Source: Spirosoma endbachense (GTDB lineage: Bacteria > Bacteroidota > Bacteroidia > Cytophagales > Spirosomataceae). From it: a DNA stretch of 64,000 nucleotides. The notes beneath the pieces are model-generated. The model was not told the origin of the DNA. It did not search any database and saw nothing but the letters and a program-made list of their open reading frames with translations. Of this stretch, positions 8,524 through 17,407 are shown piece by piece. Numbering within the stretch: position 1 is the first letter of the stretch; each line of letters begins with the position of its first letter. The stretch lies in assembly GCF_010233585.1 (NCBI RefSeq), contig NZ_CP045997.1:6499018-6563017 (forward strand). The letters run 5' to 3'. A program made the translations under genes and the position numbers.

Positions 8524-9918
8524 CTAATAAGGATCGGTTTCGCTACCCCGAATTGGCTGAAGCGCTTCCTTAAGCCAACTCAAGAATCCTCCTTTTTCCT
8601 TTTTAGGCGGCTCTTTCTCGAGTGGTTTATCACGACCGCTTAGTACTGGATTGTGATAAGGTGGCCGGACAGGTGCAGGTGTTTGTTCTTCGATATAAGC
8701 TGCCCGTGCCGGATCGCTGATGAACGAGATGCGGTTGTCAATAGTTTTATAGCCTGCCCATACCAGACCAACGGCCGTCGCATAAGCGGGATCACCCACT
8801 AAATCGGCTCGTCCGTTAGGCTCAAGATGTTCTGGATAGCCGACCTTTGCTTCTGTACCGGTTACACGACTGAAAATATGTTCGACACCCGGCACAAGAG
8901 CAGTTCCGCCAGTCAGTACAATACCGGCCAGCAATTTACCTTCATACCCGGCACGAATGACCTCAGCCTGCACCAGAGCCGCAATTTCGCGCAACCGGTC
9001 TTCAATAATGACGGCTACATTCTTTAATAGAACATCTTTCGGTTTGCGATTACTCAAACCAGGCACAGCCACTACTTCATTAATGTTGTATTCAGATGGA
9101 TCGGCATTACCGAATCGCTTTTTCAGCTGTTCGGCCTGGTCAGGCATGATTTTACATCCCGACTGAATATCGGCAGTCAGGCTGTTACCTGCCCACGGGA
9201 ATACGGCAACATGCCGTAACACGCCCCGGTAATAAATAGCCAGTTCGGTAGTTCCTCCCCCAATATCGACCAGCGCAACACCCGCATCTTTCTCTTCATC
9301 AGTCAGTACTGCCAGCCCCGAAGCTAACGGAGACAGCATCATTGTTTCCTGCTGAAGATTATTCCGCATGATGCACTTGCGAACATTCCGGGCCGCATTT
9401 GCCTGAGCTGTAATCAATTGAAAATCAGCGCCCAGCTTAACACCATTCCGACCAACGGGTTGATTGACGTTTGTTTCGCCATCGACCACAAAATCCATTG
9501 GCAACACGTGAATGATCTCTTTATCGGCCGGAATCGATGTGCGATACATATCGCTCAGCAGGTGATCAATATCTTCGACCTGAATTTCATCGCCCGACGA
9601 CGAACGAGTGATGCTGCCGCTCGATTTGACAGATAAAACGTGAGCTCCACTAAAACTTACATTGACCAGGTGGATATTCAGATTCGATTGGTTCGATGCT
9701 TCTGCTACAGCCCGCCGAATAGCACTCACCGTATTATTAACATTCACCACCGATCCTTTGGTAACACCATCTGCCAGTGGTGTTTCTCCGACGCCCAGCA
9801 CTTCGAGCGTTTCCTGATCTTTGTTATTTCGGACTACCCGGCCTGCCACTGCACATACTTTTGTGCTACCGATGTCAAGGCCTACTACAATTTTGTCGCC
9901 AATGCTTGTCGTCGTCAT
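8524..9918 (-). CDS. ftsA: Cell division protein FtsA
   Basis: A 464-residue actin-like ATPase that tethers FtsZ to the membrane. Phosphate-1 DIGSTKVCA is at 15-23, phosphate-2 ALVDIGGGTTELAIY at about 205-219, and an adenosine motif GIVLTGGTALVPG lies near 340. The C-terminal KGGFLSWLKEALQPI is an amphipathic helix suited to membrane attachment. I place the start at the ATG at 9918 (MTTTSIGDK), which overlaps the ftsQ stop as ATGA. Eighteen further upstream codons are open but lie inside ftsQ. It is translationally coupled to ftsQ. Confidence 0.96.
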   Translation of the reverse strand: MTTTSIGDKIVVGLDIGSTKVCAVAGRVVRNNKDQETLEVLGVGETPLADGVTKGSVVNVNNTVSAIRRAVAEASNQSNLNIHLVNVSFSGAHVLSVKSSGSITRSSSGDEIQVEDIDHLLSDMYRTSIPADKEIIHVLPMDFVVDGETNVNQPVGRNGVKLGADFQLITAQANAARNVRKCIMRNNLQQETMMLSPLASGLAVLTDEEKDAGVALVDIGGGTTELAIYYRGVLRHVAVFPWAGNSLTADIQSGCKIMPDQAEQLKKRFGNADPSEYNINEVVAVPGLSNRKPKDVLLKNVAVIIEDRLREIAALVQAEVIRAGYEGKLLAGIVLTGGTALVPGVEHIFSRVTGTEAKVGYPEHLEPNGRADLVGDPAYATAVGLVWAGYKTIDNRISFISDPARAAYIEEQTPAPVRPPYHNPVLSGRDKPLEKEPPKKEKGGFLSWLKEALQPIRGSETDPY

Positions 9919-10688
9919 TCGCACACGATTTGATTTCTGTATTGGACGCTCACCCTGCGGTATCGGTCCCACCCTTTTGCCGGTAGAACGTCCGTATAAA
10001 ATAATTTCAGTTTCTTCAGCTTGGCCTCCAGATCGGTTGGTGGTCCTACTTCAATCTGGTGGTTGCCCATCTGCGGCCACATTGTCACCTCCCCCTGCTC
10101 ATCTACCGATAATTCAGCGATTTGAGCTCGCCAAAACGGATCGTCATGGATTCGTTTCAGCAATTCCAGCAGGGGCCGATTCCGTTCGCTCGCCAGCGAA
10201 CGATTTTTGGCAAAATATTTGCCGGTTAACATAGGTACGCGGGCCGAATAATTCATCGAAACTGGAAAAAACCGTCCTTCTTCGCTTACATATTGCCCCG
10301 ATACCGTTCGCACTCCCTCACCCGAAGCCATCAAACGGGCTACTGGCCTAGGTTGTTCGATCGAGACGAGCAGGTCGCCCGTGAGATCACGAAAAACCTG
10401 GCAATCTCTAACTAAACCATGTTGCCGCAACCGCTCTTCCAATTGATGGAAGTCAAGCTCCGTGTATTCTTTACCGATAACCGGATCTGCTCCGCCATTG
10501 GTCAGATAACCCGTCACATCCCGTCGTGTCAGGAAGGAATGCCCATCGACCTGATCGATATGAACAACAACCGCTTTAACTCGTTTCTGCTTATGCCGAA
10601 TTTCGGTAAAAGCAATCAAGATAAATAGAACAAAAAGCCCCCCGATTGCGAACAACCACTTCTTGATTGATTTAAAGGTAGAAAACAT
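9915..10688 (-). CDS. ftsQ: Cell division protein FtsQ/DivIB
   Basis: A 257-residue bitopic division protein: a short cytoplasmic N-terminus, a transmembrane helix at about 11-29 (WLFAIGGLFVLFILIAFTE), then a POTRA-like domain (VKAVVVHIDQVDGHSFLTRRDVTGYL, 37-62; VRDCQVFRDLTGDLLVSIEQPRPVA, about 93-117) and a beta domain to the end. Sequence conservation is low, as usual for FtsQ, so the call rests partly on position between murC and ftsA. The stop overlaps the ftsA start by 4 nt. Confidence 0.92.
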   Translation of the reverse strand: MFSTFKSIKKWLFAIGGLFVLFILIAFTEIRHKQKRVKAVVVHIDQVDGHSFLTRRDVTGYLTNGGADPVIGKEYTELDFHQLEERLRQHGLVRDCQVFRDLTGDLLVSIEQPRPVARLMASGEGVRTVSGQYVSEEGRFFPVSMNYSARVPMLTGKYFAKNRSLASERNRPLLELLKRIHDDPFWRAQIAELSVDEQGEVTMWPQMGNHQIEVGPPTDLEAKLKKLKLFYTDVLPAKGWDRYRRVSVQYRNQIVCE

Positions 10689-10725
10689 CTGTGTATAAGC
10701 TAAGTCGTTATCCAGATATTTTTAT

Positions 10726-12111
10726 CTATTGGTCTTTTAAGACACTTTTCAAGGCTGGTAACATTTGATCAATATCGCCAGCACCAATAGTAACAAGTAA
10801 CGGAGGCTTCATTTCCCGCACAACGTCGAGTAGGTCGGCTTTGGTACTTGATCGTTTATTTTTAGACCGAATATCGCGAAAAATCAATTCTGAGGACACG
10901 CCTTCGATCGGTAATTCGCGAGCAGGATAAATATCCAGCAGGATCACATTATCGGCCAATGACAAACTTTCGGCAAAACCGGCAGCAAAATCGCGGGTCC
11001 GGCTGAACAAATGTGGCTGAAATATTGCTGTTAGCTCGCGATCCGGATACAATGCTTTAACCGATGATAAAAAGGCTTTAACTTCCTCCGGATGGTGGGC
11101 ATAATCATCGATCAGGACAGCATCATCCGTTTTAAGCACATACTCAAACCGCCGACGTACGCCTAAGTAACTGTTCAGTGCATCTCGAATTGCCTCTGAC
11201 GATACACCCAACTTTAGCGCCACAGCGCCGGCGGCTACAGCATTCTCCACATTATGGAATCCTGGCACGATCAGTTCAATACCAGAAATAACGCCTTCGG
11301 GATGCACTAAATCGAATATAAACGATGCATTTTCGATCTTAAGATTCTGGCTATAATAATCGCCCTCCTGAAGAGAATACTGCCGAACCGTTGCTTTTGT
11401 TTTATCAGCTAACGATAGCCCTTTCTTCATGAACAACATTCCGGCCGGCTCAATCTGACCAACAAATTTGCCAAATGATTCAAGCACAGCATCATGCGCA
11501 CCGTAGATGTCCAGATGGTCGGCATCGGTAGAGGTCACAATTGCCAGATGCGGAAACAATGTCAGAAATGATCGGTCGAACTCATCCGCTTCAACCACGC
11601 AAACAACCGAGCGAAGGTCACTGGCCGGTTCATTGAGCAGAAAATTCGTACCGTAGTTATTGGTGATTCCTCCCAGAAAAGCAGCACAATTTACGCCCGA
11701 ATGACGCAGGATATGAGCCACCATCGACGACGTTGTCGTTTTACCGTGCGTTCCTGCTACCCCGACAGTTTTCATCTGACCCGCCAACAGGCCCAGGACC
11801 TGCGAACGTTTCTGTAAGGTGAAGCCATTTTCGGTCAGGTAGATGTACTCCTGATGCGTTTTTGGCACGGCTGGCGTATAGATGACAAGCGTCTCGGCTG
11901 GGTTCTGGCGGAACGAAACCGGTATCTGTTCAACGTCCTCCAAAAAATGGATGGCCATACCTTCGGTTTGTAGTGCGGTCGTAAGCGCAGTAGGGGTTTT
12001 GTCATAACCGGCTACACCATACCCGTTCACGCCGAACCAGCGGGCCAGCGCACTCATGCCGATACCGCCAATACCAAGAAAATAAATGTACTTAAACTGA
12101 TCTAATGTCAT
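10726..12111 (-). CDS. murC: UDP-N-acetylmuramate--L-alanine ligase
   Basis: A 461-residue ligase that adds L-Ala to UDP-MurNAc in the cytoplasm. The N-terminal Rossmann-like motif GIGGIGMSALA is at 13-23, the ATP-binding P-loop GTHGKTTTSSM at 120-130, the central VEADEFDRSFL near 192, DYAHHPEEVKAF near 345 and FQPHLFSRTRDF near 372. The length is standard. It lies between murG and ftsQ in the usual dcw order, 64 nt after murG. Confidence 0.97.
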   Translation of the reverse strand: MTLDQFKYIYFLGIGGIGMSALARWFGVNGYGVAGYDKTPTALTTALQTEGMAIHFLEDVEQIPVSFRQNPAETLVIYTPAVPKTHQEYIYLTENGFTLQKRSQVLGLLAGQMKTVGVAGTHGKTTTSSMVAHILRHSGVNCAAFLGGITNNYGTNFLLNEPASDLRSVVCVVEADEFDRSFLTLFPHLAIVTSTDADHLDIYGAHDAVLESFGKFVGQIEPAGMLFMKKGLSLADKTKATVRQYSLQEGDYYSQNLKIENASFIFDLVHPEGVISGIELIVPGFHNVENAVAAGAVALKLGVSSEAIRDALNSYLGVRRRFEYVLKTDDAVLIDDYAHHPEEVKAFLSSVKALYPDRELTAIFQPHLFSRTRDFAAGFAESLSLADNVILLDIYPARELPIEGVSSELIFRDIRSKNKRSSTKADLLDVVREMKPPLLVTIGAGDIDQMLPALKSVLKDQ

Positions 12112-12130
12112 TCTATTCGTGCGGAAAAGA

Positions 12131-12166
12131 AATATAGAAAGGGTTATAGCTTCCTTTTCTATATTG
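12131..12166 (-). repeat. Hairpin in the murG-murC gap
   Basis: AATATAGAAAGGG (12131-12143) pairs with CCTTTTCTATATT (12154-12166) with a single wobble and a 10-nt loop. It occupies most of the 64-nt gap between murG and murC. It could be an RNA processing or attenuation site inside the operon. There is no T-run. Confidence 0.4.
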
Positions 12167-12175
12167 TCACTCCCC

Positions 12176-13267
12176 TTATTTGGTAAGTTTTATTACTTCT
12201 TCTGCAATGTCACGGGCAGCATTTGGTTTCGCCAGTGTCTTAATTTCAGTACTCAGTTGTTGACGTTGCACTGGATTGTTCAATAAATTCAAGGCTGCCG
12301 TTATGAGTTCTTCGCGAGCAGTACGGTCATTGACCAGTAAGGCCGCATTCTGTTCGACCAGACTCATTGCATTTTTTGTCTGGTGATCTTCAGCAGCCGT
12401 GGGCAAAGGTACTAGAATAGCCGGTCTGCCTACTAAACAAAGTTCTGATACGGACAAAGCACCCGCTCTTGACACCACCGCATCAGCAACTGCGTAGGCT
12501 TTATCCATCTCATAAATGAAATCATAAGCTTTGATCAGTGGCGATCCGGTGGCTGCAATGGCCGTTCGCGCCCGTTCGATGAAAGCGGGGCCTGTTTGCC
12601 AAACGACCTGAACACCGGCATCAACAAATCGCTGAAGACCTGCTTCCAGACTTTCGTTTAGGGTTCTCGCGCCCTGACTACCGCCAATAACCAATAGAGT
12701 TGGCCGGGTAGATTCCAGGCTAAATAATATACGCCCGGCGTCAGTTTGCTGGTCGGCAGATTGAATATCGCTACGTACCGGATTACCAGTCAATTTGATT
12801 TTGTCGGCCGGAAAAAAAGCATCCATGCCCGGATAGGCGACGCAAATTCGTTTTGCCCATCGTGCCAGTGCTTTGTTCGTTAACCCGGCATAGGAATTCT
12901 GCTCCTGAATTAGCGTTGGAATACCTTTCATTGATGCCACCAGTAGTAAGGGGCCGCTGGCATAGCCACCAACGCCAACAGCTGCATCGGGGCGAAAATC
13001 GCGGACAATTTGCTGTGCACGCAGGAAACTCTGGCCTAGCTTGAACGGGAAAGCCAGGTTAGCCAGCGTCAGTTCGCGCTTGATACCGACAACAGGTAAT
13101 CCTACGATCTTATAGCCGGCTCGTGGAACTTTTTCCATCTCCATCTTCCCTTCGGCTCCTACAAACAAAATCTCGGTAGCCGGATCTATTGCTTTCAATT
13201 CGTTGGCAATGGCAATAGCCGGATAAATGTGTCCGCCTGTTCCGCCCCCGCTGATGATTATTCTCAT
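12176..13267 (-). CDS. murG: MurG: lipid II synthase (UDP-GlcNAc transferase)
   Basis: A 363-residue GT28 glycosyltransferase that converts lipid I to lipid II at the inner membrane face. It starts MRIIISGGGTGGHIYPA, with the glycine-rich loop at 7-13. It also has GVGGYASGPLLL near 97, IQEQNSYAGLTNK near 121, the second glycine-rich loop GGSQGARTLNE near 194 and the UDP-GlcNAc-binding SRAGALSVSELCLVGRPAILVPLPTAAEDHQTKNA near 262. The length is standard. It lies downstream of ftsW with an 84-nt gap holding nested inverted repeats. Confidence 0.97.
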   Translation of the reverse strand: MRIIISGGGTGGHIYPAIAIANELKAIDPATEILFVGAEGKMEMEKVPRAGYKIVGLPVVGIKRELTLANLAFPFKLGQSFLRAQQIVRDFRPDAAVGVGGYASGPLLLVASMKGIPTLIQEQNSYAGLTNKALARWAKRICVAYPGMDAFFPADKIKLTGNPVRSDIQSADQQTDAGRILFSLESTRPTLLVIGGSQGARTLNESLEAGLQRFVDAGVQVVWQTGPAFIERARTAIAATGSPLIKAYDFIYEMDKAYAVADAVVSRAGALSVSELCLVGRPAILVPLPTAAEDHQTKNAMSLVEQNAALLVNDRTAREELITAALNLLNNPVQRQQLSTEIKTLAKPNAARDIAEEVIKLTK

Positions 13268-13282
13268 AGTGTTCCGTTTGCA

Positions 13283-13344
13283 GTTTTGGGATTTCAGTAA
13301 GCGGCACCTCTTATACCTTTGAGCCGCTACTAGTAACCCAAAAC
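13283..13344 (-). repeat. Nested inverted repeats in the ftsW-murG gap
   Basis: An outer pair GTTTTGGG (13283-13290) / CCCAAAAC (13337-13344) encloses an inner pair AGCGGC (13300-13305) / GCCGCT (13323-13328). Together they fill the 84-nt gap between ftsW and murG. It may fold in RNA as a two-level stem. No T-run is seen. Confidence 0.4.
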
Positions 13345-13351
13345 CGACTAC

Positions 13352-14473
13352 TTATATTTTACTTTCATCGGCTTCGTCACGGCTGACGCTCAACACAATG
13401 CCAATGGCTAGTCCAGTAAATATTAAGGATGTACCTCCCATACTGAGTAAGGGTAATGGCTGACCTGTAACGGGAGCCAGACCAATGGCCACACATATAC
13501 TGGCAAAAGCCTGAAAAACAATGCTGAATGTTAAGCCTGCGGACAGAAGTCCGCCGAACGGTCGTGTTGTTTTTTGAATTGCTTTAATGCCTCGCCAAAG
13601 AAACCAGATATACGCCAGCACAACTGGAATGCCGCCCAGTAAGAGGCCATACTCTTCAACGATAATGGCATAAATAAAGTCGGAGAAGGGATTTGGCAGC
13701 GTGTTTCGCTGGTGGCTATTACCCGGCCCCTGGCCTGTTAGTCCACCATTGGCGAGCGCGATGTAGGATTGTTCGACCTGATAGAGTACTGTATCGGAAT
13801 CCATGAAGCTTTTAATCCGGTTTGTAGCCGTTCCAAACCGTTGCCCCAGGTATAATCCAATTCCACCAAATACAATGCAAGCCCCGACCATGATAGCCAG
13901 ATATCGAACCGGAACCCGACCAATATACATGAGCAGGAAGCAGGTTGCACCTAATAAGAGGGCCGTTGATGTATTGGAGAGTACGATTAGGGAGCAGATA
14001 AGCGCAATCCAGAAAATCATGTTGATCAACACACTAGGATCGCTCATGAACCGTTGCCGCTTGGCCAGCATGGCCGCAAGACTCGAGATCAGCGCCAGTT
14101 TCGCCAAATCTGATGGCTGAAACGTCTGATTAATAATTGGAATCGTGACCCAGCGCGACGCATCATTTAGGGTCGATCCTTTGAAGAACGCCCATAGAAG
14201 CAATGGTATTGATAACCACAAACCAAATTTAGCCAACCTGGCATAATAAATGTAGTTGATCCGGTGAGCGAAATAGGTGCAAACCAGGCCCAGCATTAAG
14301 AGAGATCCGTGTTTAAGCAGAAAGATCTCGGTATTACCGTCCAGTTCCCGGAACGCCTTTGTACCGGTTGCGCTATACACAACCAGTACGCTCATAATTG
14401 ATAAATAGAGGACAATCCACCAGATTTGGCGGTCGCCTTTAAGATGAGTTCGAATCCAGTCGCGAAGGGCCAT
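13352..14473 (-). CDS. ftsW: Lipid II polymerase FtsW (SEDS family)
   Basis: A 373-residue polytopic SEDS protein with about ten hydrophobic segments, acting with FtsI as septal peptidoglycan glycosyltransferase. Family landmarks are RWVTIPIINQTFQPSDLAKLALI (about 126-148), where the Pro-Ser-Asp-Leu-Ala-Lys stretch is typical, GQGPGNSHQRNTLPNPFSDFIYAIIVEEYG (about 249-278) and the final GQPLPLLSMGGTSLIFTGLAIGIVLSVSR. FtsW rather than RodA is assigned from its place between murD and murG. Confidence 0.95.
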   Translation of the reverse strand: MALRDWIRTHLKGDRQIWWIVLYLSIMSVLVVYSATGTKAFRELDGNTEIFLLKHGSLLMLGLVCTYFAHRINYIYYARLAKFGLWLSIPLLLWAFFKGSTLNDASRWVTIPIINQTFQPSDLAKLALISSLAAMLAKRQRFMSDPSVLINMIFWIALICSLIVLSNTSTALLLGATCFLLMYIGRVPVRYLAIMVGACIVFGGIGLYLGQRFGTATNRIKSFMDSDTVLYQVEQSYIALANGGLTGQGPGNSHQRNTLPNPFSDFIYAIIVEEYGLLLGGIPVVLAYIWFLWRGIKAIQKTTRPFGGLLSAGLTFSIVFQAFASICVAIGLAPVTGQPLPLLSMGGTSLIFTGLAIGIVLSVSRDEADESKI

Positions 14474-14512
14474 GTTTTACTGATGAATTAGGAGTGATGA
14501 ATGATTTTGCAT

Positions 14513-15871
14513 TTATGTATTCATCATTAAGTCTTTAACGGCAGCTTTGAATTGATTACCGCGATCTTCATAATTTTTAAACAAATCAAAACTGGCGCAG
14601 GCTGGTGACAGTAAAACAGCATCGCCCGGTTGCCCCCATTCGAGGCCTTTTGCCACTGCGTCTGTCACACTCTGGGTTTCGTAGATCGTCGCTACCTTAT
14701 TGCCGAAGTAACTTACTAATTTGTGGTTATCAATCCCTAAACAAATCAGCGCTTTTACTTTCTGGCGTACAACTTCGTCGAGCTGGCTGTAATCATTCCC
14801 TTTATCCTGGCCTCCCGCAATCCAGATTGTTGGAACCTCCATACTCGATAAGGCATAAAATACCGAATCGACATTCGTTGCTTTGGAGTCATTAATAAAC
14901 TGAACGCCATTAACGGTTCCAGCCGGTTCGAGACGGTGGGCCGCATTCTGAAATGTCTTAAGTCCTTCTGCAATTGACTCAATAGCAATGCCTACCGACT
15001 GAGCGGCCAGCACAGCAGCCAACGTATTAATGGCATTGTGGGGCCCACGAAGCGTTGTGTCAGCCATGGCCAGTCGAAAAATCGACGAACCATAGGTTGC
15101 GACTAACTCTCCATTTGTCAGATAGCCACCGGGAGCCACCGATGTTTCGAGTGAAATGGGCAGTTGGTTTACAACCGGACTGCGCTTTGCCAGTTCGTTC
15201 TGAATGGGTAGGCTTTCCTGAAAATAGATAAATGTATCTTCGGGTTGGGCGTTTTGAATAATCCGGAATTTTGAATCAGTGTAGTTCTGGAAATTATAGT
15301 TATATCGATCAAGATGGTCGGGCGTAATGTTGAGCAGCACCATCACGTCGAGGTGCGTATCATACATATCATCCAGTTGAAAACTACTTAGCTCCAGCAC
15401 GTAATAATCGAATGAATCGTCGATTACCTGGGCGGCAAAACTATCCCCCACATTACCTGCCAGCCCAACATTAAGCCCGGCAGTTTTAAGCAAATGATAA
15501 ATCAGGAGTGTTGTTGTCGTTTTTCCATTACTACCTGTAATACCAATTAGTTTTGCTTTCGTGTAACGGGCAGCAAATTCAATTTCCGAAATAACAGGTG
15601 TTTGCTGCTCTTTCAACTTTAGCACTAACGGCACTGTTTCCGGGATACCTGGACTTTTAATTACTTCAACAGCATCAAGAATATGTTCTTCAGTGTGCTT
15701 TCCTTCTTCAAATGAAATATTGGCGGCTCGCAAAGTTGCTCTGTAGCTTTCCTTCAAAGCTCCTTTGTCTGACAAAAAAACCTCAAAACCTTTTGCCTGA
15801 GCCAGCAAAGCTGCCCCTACACCGCTTTCGCCACCACCCAGAATTGCAATTTTCTTCGTTACCATAGTCAA
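14513..15871 (-). CDS. murD: UDP-N-acetylmuramoyl-L-alanine--D-glutamate ligase
   Basis: A 452-residue ligase that adds D-Glu to UDP-MurNAc-L-Ala. The N-terminal KKIAILGGGESGVGAALLA is at 6-24 and the P-loop ITGSNGKTTTTLLIYHLL at 111-128. ITPDHLDRYNYNFQNYTDSKFRI (near 190) and INDSKATNVDSVFYAL (near 317) are the expected Mur ligase motifs, as is the end LLSPACASFDLFKNYEDRGNQFK. A second ATG two codons in (15865) could be the true start. It is the first gene of the downstream dcw block; its usual upstream neighbour mraY lies 7.8 kb away. Confidence 0.97.
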   Translation of the reverse strand: MTMVTKKIAILGGGESGVGAALLAQAKGFEVFLSDKGALKESYRATLRAANISFEEGKHTEEHILDAVEVIKSPGIPETVPLVLKLKEQQTPVISEIEFAARYTKAKLIGITGSNGKTTTTLLIYHLLKTAGLNVGLAGNVGDSFAAQVIDDSFDYYVLELSSFQLDDMYDTHLDVMVLLNITPDHLDRYNYNFQNYTDSKFRIIQNAQPEDTFIYFQESLPIQNELAKRSPVVNQLPISLETSVAPGGYLTNGELVATYGSSIFRLAMADTTLRGPHNAINTLAAVLAAQSVGIAIESIAEGLKTFQNAAHRLEPAGTVNGVQFINDSKATNVDSVFYALSSMEVPTIWIAGGQDKGNDYSQLDEVVRQKVKALICLGIDNHKLVSYFGNKVATIYETQSVTDAVAKGLEWGQPGDAVLLSPACASFDLFKNYEDRGNQFKAAVKDLMMNT

Positions 15872-15904
15872 TCAAACGATTGGCAAAATAACGCATAAAT
15901 GAAG

Positions 15905-15929
15905 AAGCCCCGGTCATTGACCAGGGCTT
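15905..15929 (-). terminator. Terminator of mscL
   Basis: AAGCCC-GGTC and GACC-GGGCTT arms (15905-15915 and 15919-15929) have one mismatch and a 3-nt loop. The run of A/T-rich sequence beyond them acts as a weak tract. It lies 27 nt after the mscL stop and 34 nt before the murD start, so it separates the downstream dcw block from mscL. Confidence 0.6.
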
Positions 15930-15955
15930 TTCGTTCATTTTTTTCAAAATACACT

Positions 15956-16288
15956 TTATTCCTTAGGAGGTATAGAGTTTGAGAAACGAGCACGGTTTGC
16001 CGCTTTTACAATCAGGAAAACAACCCAGGCAATGACTAAAAACTGGATCAATACGTTCAGGAAATTACCATACCGGATCGCTACTTCGGGCGTTGTACCT
16101 ACGGCTTCCTTCAAAACAATTTTCAACTGGCTAAAGTCAATACCACCAATTACTAATCCTAAGATCGGATTAATGATATCCTCCACCAAAGATGTAGTGA
16201 TTTTACCAAAAGCCGCGCCGATAATAATACCGACGGCCAGATCAAGCACATTACCCTGGGCAATGAATGCACGAAATTCACTTAGCAT
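15956..16288 (-). CDS. mscL: Large-conductance mechanosensitive channel MscL
   Basis: A 110-residue channel subunit, short but within family range. The N-terminal amphipathic helix and TM1 MLSEFRAFIAQGNVLDLAVGIIIGAAFGKITTSLVEDIINP (1-41) include the conserved gate region AVGIIIGAAFGKI. The periplasmic part (LVIGGIDFSQLKIVLKE) is short, and TM2 is VLIQFLVIAWVVFLIVKAANR (near 79-99). The usual charged C-terminal cytoplasmic bundle is nearly absent (ends RARFSNSIPPKE). Inner-membrane osmotic release valve. Monocistronic, with its own terminator. Confidence 0.95.
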   Translation of the reverse strand: MLSEFRAFIAQGNVLDLAVGIIIGAAFGKITTSLVEDIINPILGLVIGGIDFSQLKIVLKEAVGTTPEVAIRYGNFLNVLIQFLVIAWVVFLIVKAANRARFSNSIPPKE

Positions 16289-16361
16289 AAGACTCCTTGG
16301 TTTTAGGTTAGAATTTGTTTACTACTATGCACTTGTCAAGCTATATAATACTGCAGTCAAA

Positions 16362-17357
16362 TCAAAATCGCCCAGGCAACGGGTCAGTTGCTTTGATTGG
16401 ATCTTTTTTCTTACGGAACGAGCTGATATTGTACGACAAGCCAATAGCCAGTGTTTGCTGAATCTGTAGATCAGGGCCAAAATCTTTATTATAAAGGGCA
16501 ATTAAGCCAAAGGTTGTGCTCAAATAGCGGCTTACTTTAGCGGTTAAAATCAGATCGAGCCGATGATTGATGTTGTCTAATTCTGCATAGTTTGTAAACA
16601 GCTGATAACGGGCATTTATCGAGACGTTTTCACTCAAATTACGATTTAGGGCCGCCTGTAATTGAAAAGCAAGCCATTCTGTTCGCACGCTCTTGCCCGG
16701 TTGAACTCCATACGCGACTTGAGTCGGATCGGCTACAAATGAGCCATCTGCTAACTCACGTACCCGAACAGCATCGTCGGCCAGAAACGTAAACCGGGGC
16801 GCAATTGGGCTCATCCGAAGCGAAAACCAATCGTTAGGCTTGTAAGCGATTCCGGCCGCAAACGTGAATTGAGCCGGTGCAAAAAAATTCGACACCTTCA
16901 ACCGGGTTTGATCAGCAGGGATCTTATCATACCGATAACCAGGGGCAAAAAACGTATTGAAGGTTCCCGAAATAAACAAGTCCCATTTCGGTGCAATTTG
17001 ACGTCCCAGAACCGAAATCAGGATAATCTGATCGGCTGCCTTACGCGTATTGCCAATCTGCCGAACATACCCCAGCTGAAGATCAGCCGTGTTATCCCAG
17101 GATATTTTCCCTTTGTCGTATAAAGCGCGGGCGGCAACGACTGCTCCTATTGCAATGGAATTAACACCCCCACCCGACCAGTTGCTAAATGATGCCTGGT
17201 TAAAGTTAACACCCCCACTAAACGACTTTTGCCAGTAGGAGGTGTCGGGCTTAACAGCTACCGTATCTTTAAAATTGGTTGTAATTCTTGTGGAGTCCTG
17301 ACCAAATGCGTTAGTGAGGCTTATCCAGCAGACGAGCGTATAGATAACGTTTTTCAT
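16362..17357 (-). CDS. DUF3078 outer-membrane-associated protein
   Basis: A 331-residue protein with a signal peptide (MKNVIYTLVCWISLTNAFGQ). After a spacer it has the DUF3078 hallmark W-x-K-S-F-x-G-x-N-F-N-Q-A-S-F-S-N-W-S-G-G-G (about 42-64). A series of amphipathic strands follows (ISWDNTADLQLGYV, APAQFTFAAGIAYKPNDWFSLRMSPI), suggesting a beta-barrel. The end SYNISSFRKKK is typical. I use the ATG at 17357, since the earlier one at 17393 would put 12 residues before the signal peptide. A Bacteroidota family of unknown function; location in the outer membrane is inferred. Confidence 0.85.
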   Translation of the reverse strand: MKNVIYTLVCWISLTNAFGQDSTRITTNFKDTVAVKPDTSYWQKSFSGGVNFNQASFSNWSGGGVNSIAIGAVVAARALYDKGKISWDNTADLQLGYVRQIGNTRKAADQIILISVLGRQIAPKWDLFISGTFNTFFAPGYRYDKIPADQTRLKVSNFFAPAQFTFAAGIAYKPNDWFSLRMSPIAPRFTFLADDAVRVRELADGSFVADPTQVAYGVQPGKSVRTEWLAFQLQAALNRNLSENVSINARYQLFTNYAELDNINHRLDLILTAKVSRYLSTTFGLIALYNKDFGPDLQIQQTLAIGLSYNISSFRKKKDPIKATDPLPGRF

Positions 17358-17407
17358 ACTACCTAAGACGGTCGAACTTCCATTAAGATACATACGAAGG
17401 AGACTTT